From contig UEGR01000026.1 of the NCBI GenBank assembly GCA_900465685.1, positions 32,613 to 96,612 of the forward strand: 64,000 nucleotides of DNA, in the 5' to 3' direction. This document shows positions 17,758 through 31,334 of the stretch, piece by piece. Under the pieces are notes generated by a model, which saw only the letters and a list, made by a program, of their open reading frames with translations, ran no database searches and was not told the origin of the DNA. Both the position numbers and the translations under genes were made by a program. The stretch's first letter is position 1. Each line of letters starts with the position of its first letter. Origin of the DNA: Hyphomicrobiales bacterium (GTDB lineage Bacteria; Pseudomonadota; Alphaproteobacteria; Rhizobiales; Rhizobiaceae).

Positions 17758-18410
17758 CGTTCAACCATATATCCGACACCGCGCATCGAGGTGATGAATT
17801 CCGATCCCAATTTCTTGCGCAGATTGTAGATAATCACCTCGGTCGTGTTGCTTTCAATCGCGCTTCCCGCACTGTAAAGCGCATATTCGATATCGCGCTT
17901 GGTCACATATTTACCTGCGCGTTCCATCAACAACTTCAGAAGCTGAAACTCTTTCGCGGTAACGGGAATTGGACCATCGCTTCCGCGAACAACCATTGCC
18001 GCCGGATCAACTTCTATCGGGCCGCTTTTTAAAATACTGTCTGCACGACCATCGCGCCGTCGCATCACCGCACGCAAACGGGCGAGCAGTTCTTCCAGAT
18101 CGAATGGTTTGGTGAGATAGTCGTCGGCGCCACTGTCTAACCCCTCGACCCGTTGCTGTGGCAGATCGCGAGCCGTCAATAAAAGGATCGGTATGCTGTT
18201 GCCGGTTTGCCGGACTTTCCGCAGAACATCAATGCCACTCAGTTTCGGCAAATTAACATCGAGCACCACAATACTGTAGTCGAGCGTCGCCAAGGCCTCG
18301 ACCGCCGCCTCGCCGTCCTGAACCCAATCGACGCCATAAGCATGTTTCTCAAGCACTTGAGAGAGAGAACGCCCTAATATAATGTCATCTTCAACAAGTA
18401 AGACGCGCAA
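17754..18410 (-). CDS. OmpR-family response regulator, QseB/PmrA type
   Basis: A 218-residue regulator: receiver domain with acidic pair D8/D9, phospho-acceptor D51 in VVLDVNLP, the Thr in LLLTARD and Lys in LTKPFD, then a winged-helix DNA-binding domain (ITAKEF-type VTAKEFQLLKLL through NLRKKLGSEFITSMRGVGYMVE). It is the first gene of a two-gene operon with the kinase. A 16-base perfect palindrome (18431-18446) lies about 20 bases upstream of the start and could be an autoregulatory site. Confidence 0.92.
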   Translation of the reverse strand: MRVLLVEDDIILGRSLSQVLEKHAYGVDWVQDGEAAVEALATLDYSIVVLDVNLPKLSGIDVLRKVRQTGNSIPILLLTARDLPQQRVEGLDSGADDYLTKPFDLEELLARLRAVMRRRDGRADSILKSGPIEVDPAAMVVRGSDGPIPVTAKEFQLLKLLMERAGKYVTKRDIEYALYSAGSAIESNTTEVIIYNLRKKLGSEFITSMRGVGYMVER

Positions 18411-18430
18411 GATTTTAACCTTCAGCCATG

Positions 18431-18446
18431 AAGAATTCGAATTCTT
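18431..18446. promoter_or_regulatory. 16-base perfect palindrome upstream of the response regulator
   Basis: AAGAATTCGAATTCTT is a perfect palindrome in the 106-base gap between the ABC ATPase gene and the regulator gene, both on the minus strand. It ends 21 bases before the regulator start. It has no T-tract and no loop, so it is more like an operator than a terminator. OmpR-type regulators usually bind direct repeats, so the binding protein may be another factor. Confidence 0.35.
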
Positions 18447-18516
18447 AGCCCGGCCATTCCGGCAATTTTACGACAGTTATAAGAGCTGCATTGCGAATTG
18501 GCGCGCAGTCATTAGC

Positions 18517-19495
18517 TTATCCCCTCTCAATAACGCGAATGTGCTGTCCACCGCCAATATCGATGAATTGCGTGGGCGGCGGCACCTCATGAACATCATG
18601 TTTGCCGAAACTCTGCGGATAGAAAGCATAGCCTTCGGGTGCTTCGGGAGCGGTTCTGTCATCCAGAAGACGCCCTCCGGAAAGCTCGGTCATTGGGTCG
18701 GGAATGGCCGAAATCAATCGTCTTGTGTAAGGATGGGTTGGATTGGAGAAAATCCGATCCCAGGGACCACTTTCGACAATCTGCCCGAAATACATGACCG
18801 CCACACGGTCGCTCATATGTTCCACGACGCTCAGATCATGACTGATCATGATATAGGACAGGCCCAGCCTCTCCTTCAGCTCCAGCAATAGATTGATGAT
18901 CTGTGCACGAATGGAGACGTCGAGCGCAGAGACAGGTTCATCGAGAACAATTACCTTCGGATTGAGCAAAAGCGCCCGCGCAATCCCGATGCGTTGACGC
19001 TGACCTCCGGAGAATTCATGCGGAAAACGTTTCGCATGCTCAGGCTTTAAACCGACGAGGCGCAAGATCTCCTCGATCCGCCCATCTACCTCGCTGCGCG
19101 AGGCCACGCCATGAAGCCGCAACGGGGCGGCAACGGAGGTATATACCGTCTGACGCGGATTGAGCGATGCAAACGGATCCTGAAACACCATTTGCGCCAT
19201 TTGCGCGCGTTCAAGCCGCGATGGTTCGTTTCTGCCCGTGATCGGGCGACCTTCAAAGTAAATCTCGCCGCTGGTCGGTTTCTGTAACCCCACGATCGAA
19301 AGCGCGAGGGTGGATTTACCGCAGCCGGATTCACCCACAATCGACAGGCACTCACCCTTGTTGAGCGTCAGGCTGAGATTGTTAACTGCGCGCAGCAGCT
19401 GTCTGGAACGGCTGAAGACGCCACCAGAAACAGGAAAGTAAACGCATATATCGTCAATGGTGACGAGCGGTTCCGTTGTTCGGGTCGAATGCATG

Positions 19496-19503
<8 letters not shown>
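18517..19503 (-). CDS. Dipeptide/oligopeptide ABC transporter ATP-binding protein (DppF-like)
   Basis: A 328-residue ABC ATPase: Walker A GESGCGKSTL, Q-loop MVFQDPFASLNPRQT, signature [15 protein letters not shown], Walker B KVIVLDEP, H-loop ISHDLSVV, and the oligopeptide-type C-terminal extension (HPYTRRLISAIPDP). It is the second ATPase and last gene of the minus-strand operon that starts with the amidohydrolase at 25636. The start at 19503 overlaps the previous gene by 8 bases; an ATG at 19494 is a possible alternative. Confidence 0.93.
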
Positions 19504-20472
<969 letters not shown>

Positions 20473-20476
<4 letters not shown>

Positions 20477-21294
20477 ACCTTGCGTGTCCTCATATGCGGG
20501 TCGAGCCAGTCGCGCAGGCCATCGCCGAAGAGATTGAGGCCAAGCACGGTGAGGAAGATCGCCACACCGGGGAAAATGGCTGCCCATGGCGCGTTGACGA
20601 TAAGCTCGCGTGCGTCGGTCAGCATATTGCCCCAGCTTGGGTCAGGCGGACTGATGCCAAGCCCGAGATAGGAAAGTGCAGCCTCGGCGAGAATGGCGTC
20701 ACCCATGCCAAGCGTACCAATGACAAGGATCGGGCCGATCATATTGGGCACGATCTGCGTGATCATGATGCGAATATCGCTATAGCCCAGCATTTTTGCA
20801 GCCTGCACATAACCCTGCTTCTTGAGTGAGAGCGTTGAGCTGCGGGCGATGCGGCATGTCCAGGACCAGTTCGTCAGACCAAGCGCCAGCAAGAGGCTGG
20901 GCAGGCCGGGACCGAGAACCGCCATGATGGCCAGCGCAAAGATCAGTGACGGGATTGCCAGCATCAGATTGGTCAAGCCGTTGACGAAATCATCCCACCA
21001 GCCGCCGAAATAACCGGCCGAAATGCCGAAGCCAAGACCAATCACTGTGTTGATGCATTGCGAGACAATGCCGACTGTCAGCGACACCTGCGCGCCGTAA
21101 AGGATACGCGAGTAAACGTCGCGGCCTTGCGCGTCTGTCCCGAACCAGAACTGGGCGTCGGGCGGCAATTCGGCATTCATAAGATCGGCATCAAGAACCG
21201 GATGATAATGGGCCAGCAGCGGCGCAAAGACTGCCGCTGTCAGAATGATGATGCATACGAGCCCGCCGAATATGAGATTAAAACGCAGCTTCAT
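20473..21294 (-). CDS. Peptide-type ABC transporter permease (DppC-like)
   Basis: A 273-residue permease with an N-terminal helix, the FGTDAQGRDVYSRILYGAQ segment that marks DppC/OppC proteins, five further helices and the EAA-loop region AAKMLGYSDIRIM. The start at 21294 comes 4 bases after the upstream permease stop; a longer reading from 21345 would overlap that gene by 47 bases. It works with the permease at 21299-22234. Confidence 0.9.
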
Positions 21295-21298
21295 GGGC

Positions 21299-22234
21299 TT
21301 ACTCGTGGCTGATGCGCGGGTCGATGACCGCGTAAAGAATGTCAACGATCGTGTTGATGACGAGGAACCATAAAACGATCACGAGAATTGCGCCTTGTAC
21401 AACAGGAATATCGCGCAGCGAAACGCTATCGATCAGCAAGGAGCCAAGGCCGGGCCAAGAGAAGAGCTTTTCAACGACGACGGCCTGCCCCATCATCGAG
21501 CCGAATTGCAGACCGATTGTCGTTATGATCAGCACAAGCGCGTTGCGCATCACGTGCCATTTTACGAGCCTGAAGCTATTCATGCCCTTTGAACGCGCCG
21601 TGCGAATGAAATCAGCGCCCATCACTTCCAGCACTGCAGCGCGCGTTGTTCGCGCCAGCAGAGCCAAGGGTGCTACACCCAAAGTCAGCGCGGGCAGAAT
21701 GATATTACGTATGCCGCCGTCGCCATAACCGAAACTGGGCAACCAGCCGAGCGTTAGCGCAAACAGATACATCGCCAGCAGGCCAAGCCAGAATTGCGGC
21801 ATTGAAAGCCCGGAAACCGCACCGATCATCGTCGTGCTATCAAGAATGCTTCCGGGCTTGAGTGCGGCGAGAAACCCCAGCGGCACGCCGATCAAAATCG
21901 CAAATCCCATTGCTGCGAAGGCAAGTTTCAAGGTCGGCCACATGCGCTCCTGAATGAGCGTAACGACCGGCTGTCTTGAGCGATAGGACGTGCCGAGATC
22001 GAATTTAGCCAGCTGAACGAGATAGTTGCCGAAACGCACGTGAACGGGTTTGTCGAGGCCGAATTCCTGCGTGATCTTTTCGACCAGTTTCGGGTCGCTC
22101 ATGCCTTTGCCGCTGGCAACAAGACCGGTCGCGATGCTGCCGGGAACAACGCTGAATATGACGAAAACCAGCAATGACACCGCCAGAACTGTCGGGATCA
22201 TCTGCAAGACGCGGCGCACAATGAAATAGAGCAC
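21299..22234 (-). CDS. Peptide-type ABC transporter permease (DppB-like)
   Basis: A 311-residue permease with the DppB N-terminus (LYFIVRRVLQMIPTVLAVSL), the GLDKPVHVRFGNYL segment, six helices and the EAA-loop FIRTARSKGMNSFRLV. It starts with GTG; AAGGAGGA 5 bases upstream supports this. It follows the binding-protein gene after a 93-base gap that holds a strong GC hairpin (22286-22309). Confidence 0.92.
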   Translation of the reverse strand: MLYFIVRRVLQMIPTVLAVSLLVFVIFSVVPGSIATGLVASGKGMSDPKLVEKITQEFGLDKPVHVRFGNYLVQLAKFDLGTSYRSRQPVVTLIQERMWPTLKLAFAAMGFAILIGVPLGFLAALKPGSILDSTTMIGAVSGLSMPQFWLGLLAMYLFALTLGWLPSFGYGDGGIRNIILPALTLGVAPLALLARTTRAAVLEVMGADFIRTARSKGMNSFRLVKWHVMRNALVLIITTIGLQFGSMMGQAVVVEKLFSWPGLGSLLIDSVSLRDIPVVQGAILVIVLWFLVINTIVDILYAVIDPRISHE

Positions 22235-22285
22235 GCAGTCCTCCTTTCGGATCAGCGACGAAACGCTGGAGCAAAGGGGATATGT

Positions 22286-22309
22286 GGCCCGCTCGTAAAC
22301 GAGCGGGCC
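22286..22309 (-). other. Intercistronic stem-loop after the binding-protein gene
   Basis: GGCCCGCTCG / CGAGCGGGCC is a perfect 10-base stem with a TAAA loop, 19 bases downstream of the binding-protein stop and 52 bases before the permease start. There is no T-tract. Such hairpins commonly protect the upstream binding-protein mRNA from 3' decay and raise its level relative to the membrane subunits. Confidence 0.6.
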
Positions 22310-22327
22310 GATCCATGTGAACCGGAA

Positions 22328-23923
22328 TTAGCGACCGGACGGAACCGTGTCGTCGACCCACAGCTTTTCATATGACTGAACAGCAATTTCCGCCGCATTC
22401 GGTTGCAGACCATGCAGCCATGGCTGATGCGCAAGGACGGCCTTGTTGTAGTTGAAGAACCAGACCGGCGCTTCTTCCTGCAACAGATTATTGGCCTTCT
22501 TCAGAAGTTCATTCTTCTCTTCTTCAGTCTTGGCGGCCTTCGCAGCATCGACAATCTTGTCGAATTCCGCATTGGAGAACTTCTGATAGTTACAGGCCGA
22601 CTGCGGCGTCTTGGAATAGAAACACTGCATCGCGGTCAGTGCATCCGGGCCACTTTCCAGTGACCACATATAGGCCTGGAAATTACCCGCCGGGACGACA
22701 TCTGCAAGCACCGATGCTTCGACAGGCTTTGCCTTCACCTTGATGCCAACTTTTGCCAGCATCGGGATGATTGCCTGAACAATGGTCAAACCCCAGCTTT
22801 CGTTTTGCGTTGCAGTCAGCTCGAACTCAAAACCATCCGGATAACCGGCCTCTGCGAGCAGGGCCTTGGCCTTTTCAGGGTCATAAGGATAGGGCTTCGC
22901 ATCCTTGTCAAATGCAGGCGACGAGTTCGGAAGCCAGCCGACGGCACGATAAGCCTTGTCCTTGACGAGACGCTTGATGATCAGATCGCTGTCAATGGCG
23001 TAGTTGATCGCCTGACGAACACGCTTATCCTGAAACGGCTTGAAATCGGGATTGAAGCCGACTGCGCGCGTATAGGCCTCGGCCACTTCCAGCATATTCT
23101 TCGCGAGTTCCGGGTCCGCGCGATAGGTGCTGTATTGTGCTGGTCCGAGCACCGCCACGTCGATTTCCTTGTTGCGGAAAGCAACGTCACGTGCAGCCGC
23201 ATCACCCATAATCATAATATTGATCTTGTCGGCATAGGGTTTACCCTTGTCGTAGTACTTATCCCACTTCTCAACCGTCAGGCGGGATCCGGGGACATAT
23301 TCAGCGAATTTGTAAGGTCCAAGCCCGATCGGGTGACGCTGAAACTCCTCGCTGTCGCCCTGTCCGGCCGGATAAATCGCCGTGTTGTTGTACATAAACT
23401 GATAGCCGGGATCGATTGGCTGCTTGAGCGTGATTTCCAGCGTATGATCGTCAATCTTTTTCAGGCCCGAGATTTCCTTGGCCTTGCCCTGCGCATATTC
23501 GTCCGCGCCCTTGATTTCAGCAATGTAACGCGCCGGAGGCATGGCCTTCTTCGGGTCCATCATCCGGGTATAGCTCCAGATGATATCGTCTGCCGTCAGC
23601 GGCTTGCCGTCATGGAAGAATGCATCCTGACGCAGCTTATAGGTATAGACGAGTTTATCGTCCGAAACGCTTACATCTGTTGCCAGGCCCAATACGGGTT
23701 TGTTCTGATTTGCATCCCAATCATAAAGTGAACGATGGATAGCTTTGGCGTAAAATTCATCCTGTGTTGCAGGCGAGGACTGGATATCCAGCGTCGAGAA
23801 ACTGTCGCCATATGGCGCGACAAAGTTGATGACACCGCCAGAGCGCGGCGCGTCATCGGCAAAAGCCGCAGTTCCCGACAGCAATGCGACGGACACCGCC
23901 GCAAGCAACGCAAATTTCCTCAT
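22328..23923 (-). CDS. Peptide-type ABC transporter substrate-binding protein (DppA/OppA family)
   Basis: A 531-residue periplasmic binding protein (SBP_bac_5) with a signal peptide (MRKFALLAAVSVALLSG, cleavage after AFA). Family stretches include YTYKLRQDAFFHDGKPLTADD, PIGLGPYKFAEYVPGS and RQAINYAIDSDLII. AAGGGGAAG precedes the ATG at 23923. The transporter is preceded in the operon by an amidohydrolase, so the ligand may be an amide, cyclic amide or peptide that the amidohydrolase processes after uptake. Confidence 0.92.
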   Translation of the reverse strand: MRKFALLAAVSVALLSGTAAFADDAPRSGGVINFVAPYGDSFSTLDIQSSPATQDEFYAKAIHRSLYDWDANQNKPVLGLATDVSVSDDKLVYTYKLRQDAFFHDGKPLTADDIIWSYTRMMDPKKAMPPARYIAEIKGADEYAQGKAKEISGLKKIDDHTLEITLKQPIDPGYQFMYNNTAIYPAGQGDSEEFQRHPIGLGPYKFAEYVPGSRLTVEKWDKYYDKGKPYADKINIMIMGDAAARDVAFRNKEIDVAVLGPAQYSTYRADPELAKNMLEVAEAYTRAVGFNPDFKPFQDKRVRQAINYAIDSDLIIKRLVKDKAYRAVGWLPNSSPAFDKDAKPYPYDPEKAKALLAEAGYPDGFEFELTATQNESWGLTIVQAIIPMLAKVGIKVKAKPVEASVLADVVPAGNFQAYMWSLESGPDALTAMQCFYSKTPQSACNYQKFSNAEFDKIVDAAKAAKTEEEKNELLKKANNLLQEEAPVWFFNYNKAVLAHQPWLHGLQPNAAEIAVQSYEKLWVDDTVPSGR

Positions 23924-23968
23924 GATCTTCCCCTTTTGTTTTTTGTAGACCCGATGAATGAACGTATT

Positions 23969-23998
23969 CAGGCAGCGCAACCGAAGCGTCGCTGCCTG
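23969..23998 (-). other. Intercistronic stem-loop after the amidohydrolase gene
   Basis: CAGGCAGCG (23969-23977) and CGCTGCCTG (23990-23998) form a perfect 9-base stem with a 12-base loop, 6 bases downstream of the amidohydrolase stop and 45 bases before the binding-protein start. No T-tract follows on the minus strand, so the operon is probably continuous and the hairpin separates mRNA segments. Confidence 0.5.
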
Positions 23999-24004
23999 TT
24001 CTCC

Positions 24005-25636
24005 CTATGAACGTTCGAACACCACGTCGCCTTCGCGAATGGTGAGCATGCAATGCGTATCGTTGAGAATTTCCTCCGGCTTTGCCGTGAGCATGTTGCG
24101 CGAGAAAACCGCAATATCCGCCGCCTGTCCCGCAACCAGCTTGCCTTTGACGTTTTCAAGCTTCTGCGAAAAGGCGCCATATTCGGTGTAGACCTGAAGA
24201 GCCTCTTCAATGGTCACGCGTTCGCGTGCATCCATGACCGTGCCCTTACCCGTTTCGCGCGTTAGCATCGAATAGATGTTGGGATAAGGATTTGGATGGC
24301 AGACCGGCGCATCGCTTCCCGTCGCCGGTTTAAAGCCAAGGTCTTTCCACGTCTTGAGCGGGTAGCTTGAAAGCGCCCTCTCCTCACCCAGAACGGAAAT
24401 ATAGGCATCACCAAAATCATAGATGAAGACTTGCTGCGGGCATGGATAAATACCGGCTTTCTTCATACGCTCGTGCTGTTCTGGCGTCGAAAACCCGCAA
24501 TGTTCAATACGATGACGGCGGTTCGGGTCGGGATAGGCGGCAAGCGCTTTCTCATAAGCGGTGATGAGCTGCCCGATAGCCGCATCGCCGATGGCGTGGC
24601 AGGCCAGCTGATATCCCTTCTTATGGGTATCCAGCACCAGTGCTTCCAATTCCGCAGTCGGCAAAATCTGCACGCCAATATTGTTGTCATCACCGAGATA
24701 GGGCTTGCTCATCCAGGCGGTGCGACCGCCAGCAGAACCATCGAGGAATATCTTGACCGCGCCAACGGTCAACATGTCATTGCCGACACCAGAGACCAGT
24801 CCGGCTTCGTAGCATTTTTCAACGATTGAAGAGCCCGGGTCACCCAGCAGAACCAGCCATGTGCGTACCGGCAGCCGCTTTTGCAGCTTTGCAATATTGT
24901 AGGCGCGAATTTCGTCAAAGCCTGCAACCTGACCGACCGCCGCATCCATGACGCTTGTAATGCCATAGGAAAGCAGCAGATTGCCTGCAGCCTCGATGGC
25001 TTCGATCATTTCTTCTGTGGTCGCAGTCGGGATGGCCTTGCGAACTGCGCCTTGTGCGTTTTCGGCAACCATACCGGTGAGAACACCGTTCTGCTGCTCA
25101 ATCAGACCGCCGTCCGGCACAGGTGATTTTTCGTCGATACCGGCCAGCTCAAAAGCCTTCGAATTGAAGATCGACACGTGGCCACAGGCACGCACCAGCA
25201 TGACAGGATGGTCTGGCGCAACCGCATCGAGTTCCGATTTATGGGGGTGGCGGCCAACATCAAGTTTGGTCTGATCGTAACCACGCGCCTTGATCCATGT
25301 GCCAGGGGGAACCGTCGCCGCCTTTTCACGGATTGCGCTGAGCAGGCTTTCAAGCGTGGGTGCGGCGTGGGCGGTTGCGTCAAGCCATTTAAGCGTAAGC
25401 CCGACCGATATGAGATGGAGGTGAGAATCGTTCAATCCCGGTGTGGCGCAACGACCTTTCAGATCGATCAGCCGTGTCTTGTCGCCCTTAAGGCCCCAGA
25501 GCTGATCTTTAGTACCCGTGGCAAGCACCTTGCCTTGCCAGATTGCCAGGGCTTCAACTGTGCCCTCTTCATATCCACACCAGATCGTGCCGTTATAAAT
25601 TATGGTATCAGCACGCATTTCGGGCATTACAGACAT
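24005..25636 (-). CDS. YtcJ-like metal-dependent amidohydrolase
   Basis: A 543-residue amidohydrolase-3 family enzyme: metal motif GLNDSHLHLI (HxH), FLDGSAGGRTAW in the middle, then HAIGDAAI and HRIEHCGF with the further His ligands, and TGSDAPVCHP with the catalytic Asp. There is no signal peptide, so it is cytoplasmic. GGGAGGGG sits 9 bases before the ATG. It is the first gene of the operon with the Dpp-type transporter, which suggests that it hydrolyses an imported N-acyl, N-formyl or cyclic amide. The substrate is unknown. Confidence 0.88.
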   Translation of the reverse strand: MSVMPEMRADTIIYNGTIWCGYEEGTVEALAIWQGKVLATGTKDQLWGLKGDKTRLIDLKGRCATPGLNDSHLHLISVGLTLKWLDATAHAAPTLESLLSAIREKAATVPPGTWIKARGYDQTKLDVGRHPHKSELDAVAPDHPVMLVRACGHVSIFNSKAFELAGIDEKSPVPDGGLIEQQNGVLTGMVAENAQGAVRKAIPTATTEEMIEAIEAAGNLLLSYGITSVMDAAVGQVAGFDEIRAYNIAKLQKRLPVRTWLVLLGDPGSSIVEKCYEAGLVSGVGNDMLTVGAVKIFLDGSAGGRTAWMSKPYLGDDNNIGVQILPTAELEALVLDTHKKGYQLACHAIGDAAIGQLITAYEKALAAYPDPNRRHRIEHCGFSTPEQHERMKKAGIYPCPQQVFIYDFGDAYISVLGEERALSSYPLKTWKDLGFKPATGSDAPVCHPNPYPNIYSMLTRETGKGTVMDARERVTIEEALQVYTEYGAFSQKLENVKGKLVAGQAADIAVFSRNMLTAKPEEILNDTHCMLTIREGDVVFERS

Positions 25637-25953
25637 TCAGCGATCCCCTCCCTAAGTTACCGCTTTCATAGAACTATTGAGCAGAGTTCCACTGATGTAT
25701 CAACCGTTCAAGCCGTGGATTTGACAAATTTTTTGGGAGCAACTTGAGCAAAGTGACGAACTTGCCGACGGTTTGCCGAAACCGACGATAAGCGCAATTG
25801 TCCAGCCCGGCGAGACTGAAAGCCGGCTAAGAGCGATACACAATTTGAACGGGAATAACGACTGCGCTTCAAGAGCAATAGCGGCCGCGGATCATCAGAC
25901 GCGCTGAATAGTTGAAGGCGGAGCCATATGGCCCCGCCGTCTTTTTATAAGGA
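25637..25953. other. 317-base intergenic region between gdhA and the amidohydrolase operon
   Basis: It holds the promoter region of the amidohydrolase operon on the right and the gdhA 3' hairpin on the left (25917-25938). The middle, 25770-25840, has two short imperfect inverted repeats (GGTTTGCCGAAACC near 25777, and AGCCCGGC/GCCGGCT near 25806-25830). I found no convincing ORF here. Confidence 0.5.
25917..25946. terminator. Hairpin terminator candidate after gdhA
   Basis: GGCGGAGCC / GGCCCCGCC with loop ATAT forms an 8-pair stem with one mismatch, 15 bases beyond the gdhA stop. The T-run (25942-25946) follows on the plus strand, where no gene ends; on the minus strand the hairpin is followed by TTCAACTATT, so it would be a weak terminator for gdhA. 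Confidence 0.45.
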
Positions 25954-27615
<1,662 letters not shown>

Positions 27616-28476
27616 CTAGCGTCCACTGCCGAGACTCGTCGTGATATGATGCATGAATGCCTGCGTTGCGGCTGACACTTCAGAACTTGGGAGAGCCAGT
27701 TTCATTCCAAGCAGTGGCAATGAAGGCATCGGTTCGCGCACGATATGCAAATCCGGTGGCACCGCATTCTTGGTCATCACACTTATGGCAAGCCCCGAGC
27801 GCGTCACCGCGATCAGGCCGGCAATACTGTTACTGGCGTAAGAGATACTATATTGCAGCCCGGCTTTCGTCATGGCGTCACAGGCAGCGCGGTGATCCAT
27901 CGCGTTGGAAGCTGGTAGTGCAAGCGGTATTCTGTCACCAAACTCATGCTCTTCAAGCGTCGCTTTAGCGCCTACCCAGACCATCGCCTCGGTTCGTATG
28001 ATATCTTGGGCGTCATTCGGGTTGAGTGTCGAGATCAAAGCAAGATCGACTTGCCCTGAATGCAGCAAGCCACGCAATTCGACTGTCGGGGCAGCGACAA
28101 CCTTGATGTCGACATTGCCGTGATTGGTGCCAAAACTTCTGAAAATCTTTGGAAAAAAAGCCAGCAGATAGTCTTCCGGGCAGCCAAAGACGATGGACCC
28201 CTTCAGACCATGATCCGAGAAAGCCGCTAGCGCTTCATCATGTGCTTTCAGAATACGCTCGGCATAGGTGAGAAACTTTTCGCCAGCGCTCGTCAACCGA
28301 ACACCACTTCCGCTGCGGTGCATAAGCGTTTGCCCAAGCGCCTCTTCAAGCCGCTGCATCTGCATGGTCACAGCCGATTGTGTACGCCCAACCTGAAGTG
28401 CGGTCGTGCTGAGTGAGCCGGTTTGTGCGGCGCGAACAAATGTCTGCAACAAACGAGGGTCCAAGGACGCCTGCAT
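27616..28476 (-). CDS. LysR-family transcriptional regulator
   Basis: A 286-residue LysR regulator: helix-turn-helix at about residues 20-40 (GSLSTTALQVGRTQSAVTMQ) and an effector-binding domain with the VFGCPEDYLLAFFPK strand. It is divergent from, and 94 bases away from, the aminotransferase-mutase operon, so it probably controls it. A LysR regulator (DgdR) is divergent from dialkylglycine decarboxylase in Burkholderia, a parallel arrangement. The coinducer is probably the substrate of that operon. Confidence 0.92.
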   Translation of the reverse strand: MQASLDPRLLQTFVRAAQTGSLSTTALQVGRTQSAVTMQMQRLEEALGQTLMHRSGSGVRLTSAGEKFLTYAERILKAHDEALAAFSDHGLKGSIVFGCPEDYLLAFFPKIFRSFGTNHGNVDIKVVAAPTVELRGLLHSGQVDLALISTLNPNDAQDIIRTEAMVWVGAKATLEEHEFGDRIPLALPASNAMDHRAACDAMTKAGLQYSISYASNSIAGLIAVTRSGLAISVMTKNAVPPDLHIVREPMPSLPLLGMKLALPSSEVSAATQAFMHHITTSLGSGR

Positions 28477-28546
28477 ATCAATTTTCCTTATAACTTAACG
28501 GCATTATTATCAAATTTACTTCGAACTATCCAGCTGCAATGGTTGA

Positions 28547-30338
<1,792 letters not shown>

Positions 30339-30342
<4 letters not shown>

Positions 30343-31334
30343 CAGCAGTCGCTCAAGCCACCACACGAACGAAAGCCGCCTACAAACCATCGCAGGAATT
30401 CGTCGCCGATGTGCTTGCCGGAGACATTCTGGCTATCGCCCGGATGATTTCGCGGGCCGAGACAGGGATTGCCGAAGCAAGTACTGCATTGGCGGATATC
30501 TACCGGCATGCGGGTAAGGCCCATATCATCGGCATCACCGGTGTACCGGGTGCTGGAAAATCGACACTCGTTTCGGCACTCATCAAGGCATTTGCCGCTG
30601 ACGGTCACAAAGTCGGTGTGGTTGCTGTCGATCCCAGCAGTCCCTATTCGGGCGGCGCGATCCTTGGTGATCGCGTGCGCATGAGCGACAATGCGCAGGC
30701 GAACAACGCATTTGTCCGCAGCATGGCGACACGCGGCCATCTGGGCGGCCTTGCACCCGCCACCTTGCAGGCTGTCGATGTGCTCGACGCCGCAGGCTAT
30801 TCACCGATCATCATCGAGACCGTCGGTGTCGGTCAGGATGAAGTCGAGGTCGTTTCAGCGGCGCATACGGTTGTAGTGCTTTCCGCACCGGGTCTTGGCG
30901 ATGACGTTCAGGCGATCAAGGCCGGCATTCTGGAAATTGCCGATATCCATACGGTTAGCAAGGCCGACAAGCCTGAGGCAGCCGCGACACTTGCGGCACT
31001 GAAAGCCATGATGACCCTAGGGGGACCGGCGGAACAGACAACCTGGACTGTTCCCGTTTTCGCGGTCAGCCCGGTAACGGGTGACAAGGTGAGCAATCTC
31101 AAAGAACTGATCCAGCAGCACTGGGTCCATCTCAATAACACCGGCGAGCTTGCGGCCCGCCAACGAAAAATCTGCATGACACGAATATTGGGTGCCGCCC
31201 GTCGCTTGTTTCACAAGCGTTTCGTAACCGGTGCAACCGAGATCGAAAACCTGCTGCAATCGGTGTTGGAGCGGCGAGACGATCCGGAGACGGCTGCACG
31301 CACCCTTCTCAGCCGCAGAGAGGCTTTGAAATGA
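30339..31334 (+). CDS. MeaB-type G-protein chaperone of the B12 mutase
   Basis: A 331-residue P-loop GTPase: Walker [10 protein letters not shown] (residues 68-76), [19 protein letters not shown], switch segment [14 protein letters not shown]. The family gates loading and rescue of adenosylcobalamin on acyl-CoA mutases. The guanine-specificity motif NKxD reads SKAD at residues 207-210. It lies between the small and large subunit genes, in overlap with both, so it should serve this mutase. Confidence 0.93.

Noticed and set aside
22805..23731. Plus-strand open frame of 308 codons
   Set aside because: It lies opposite the Dpp-type binding-protein gene and looks like a codon-usage shadow.
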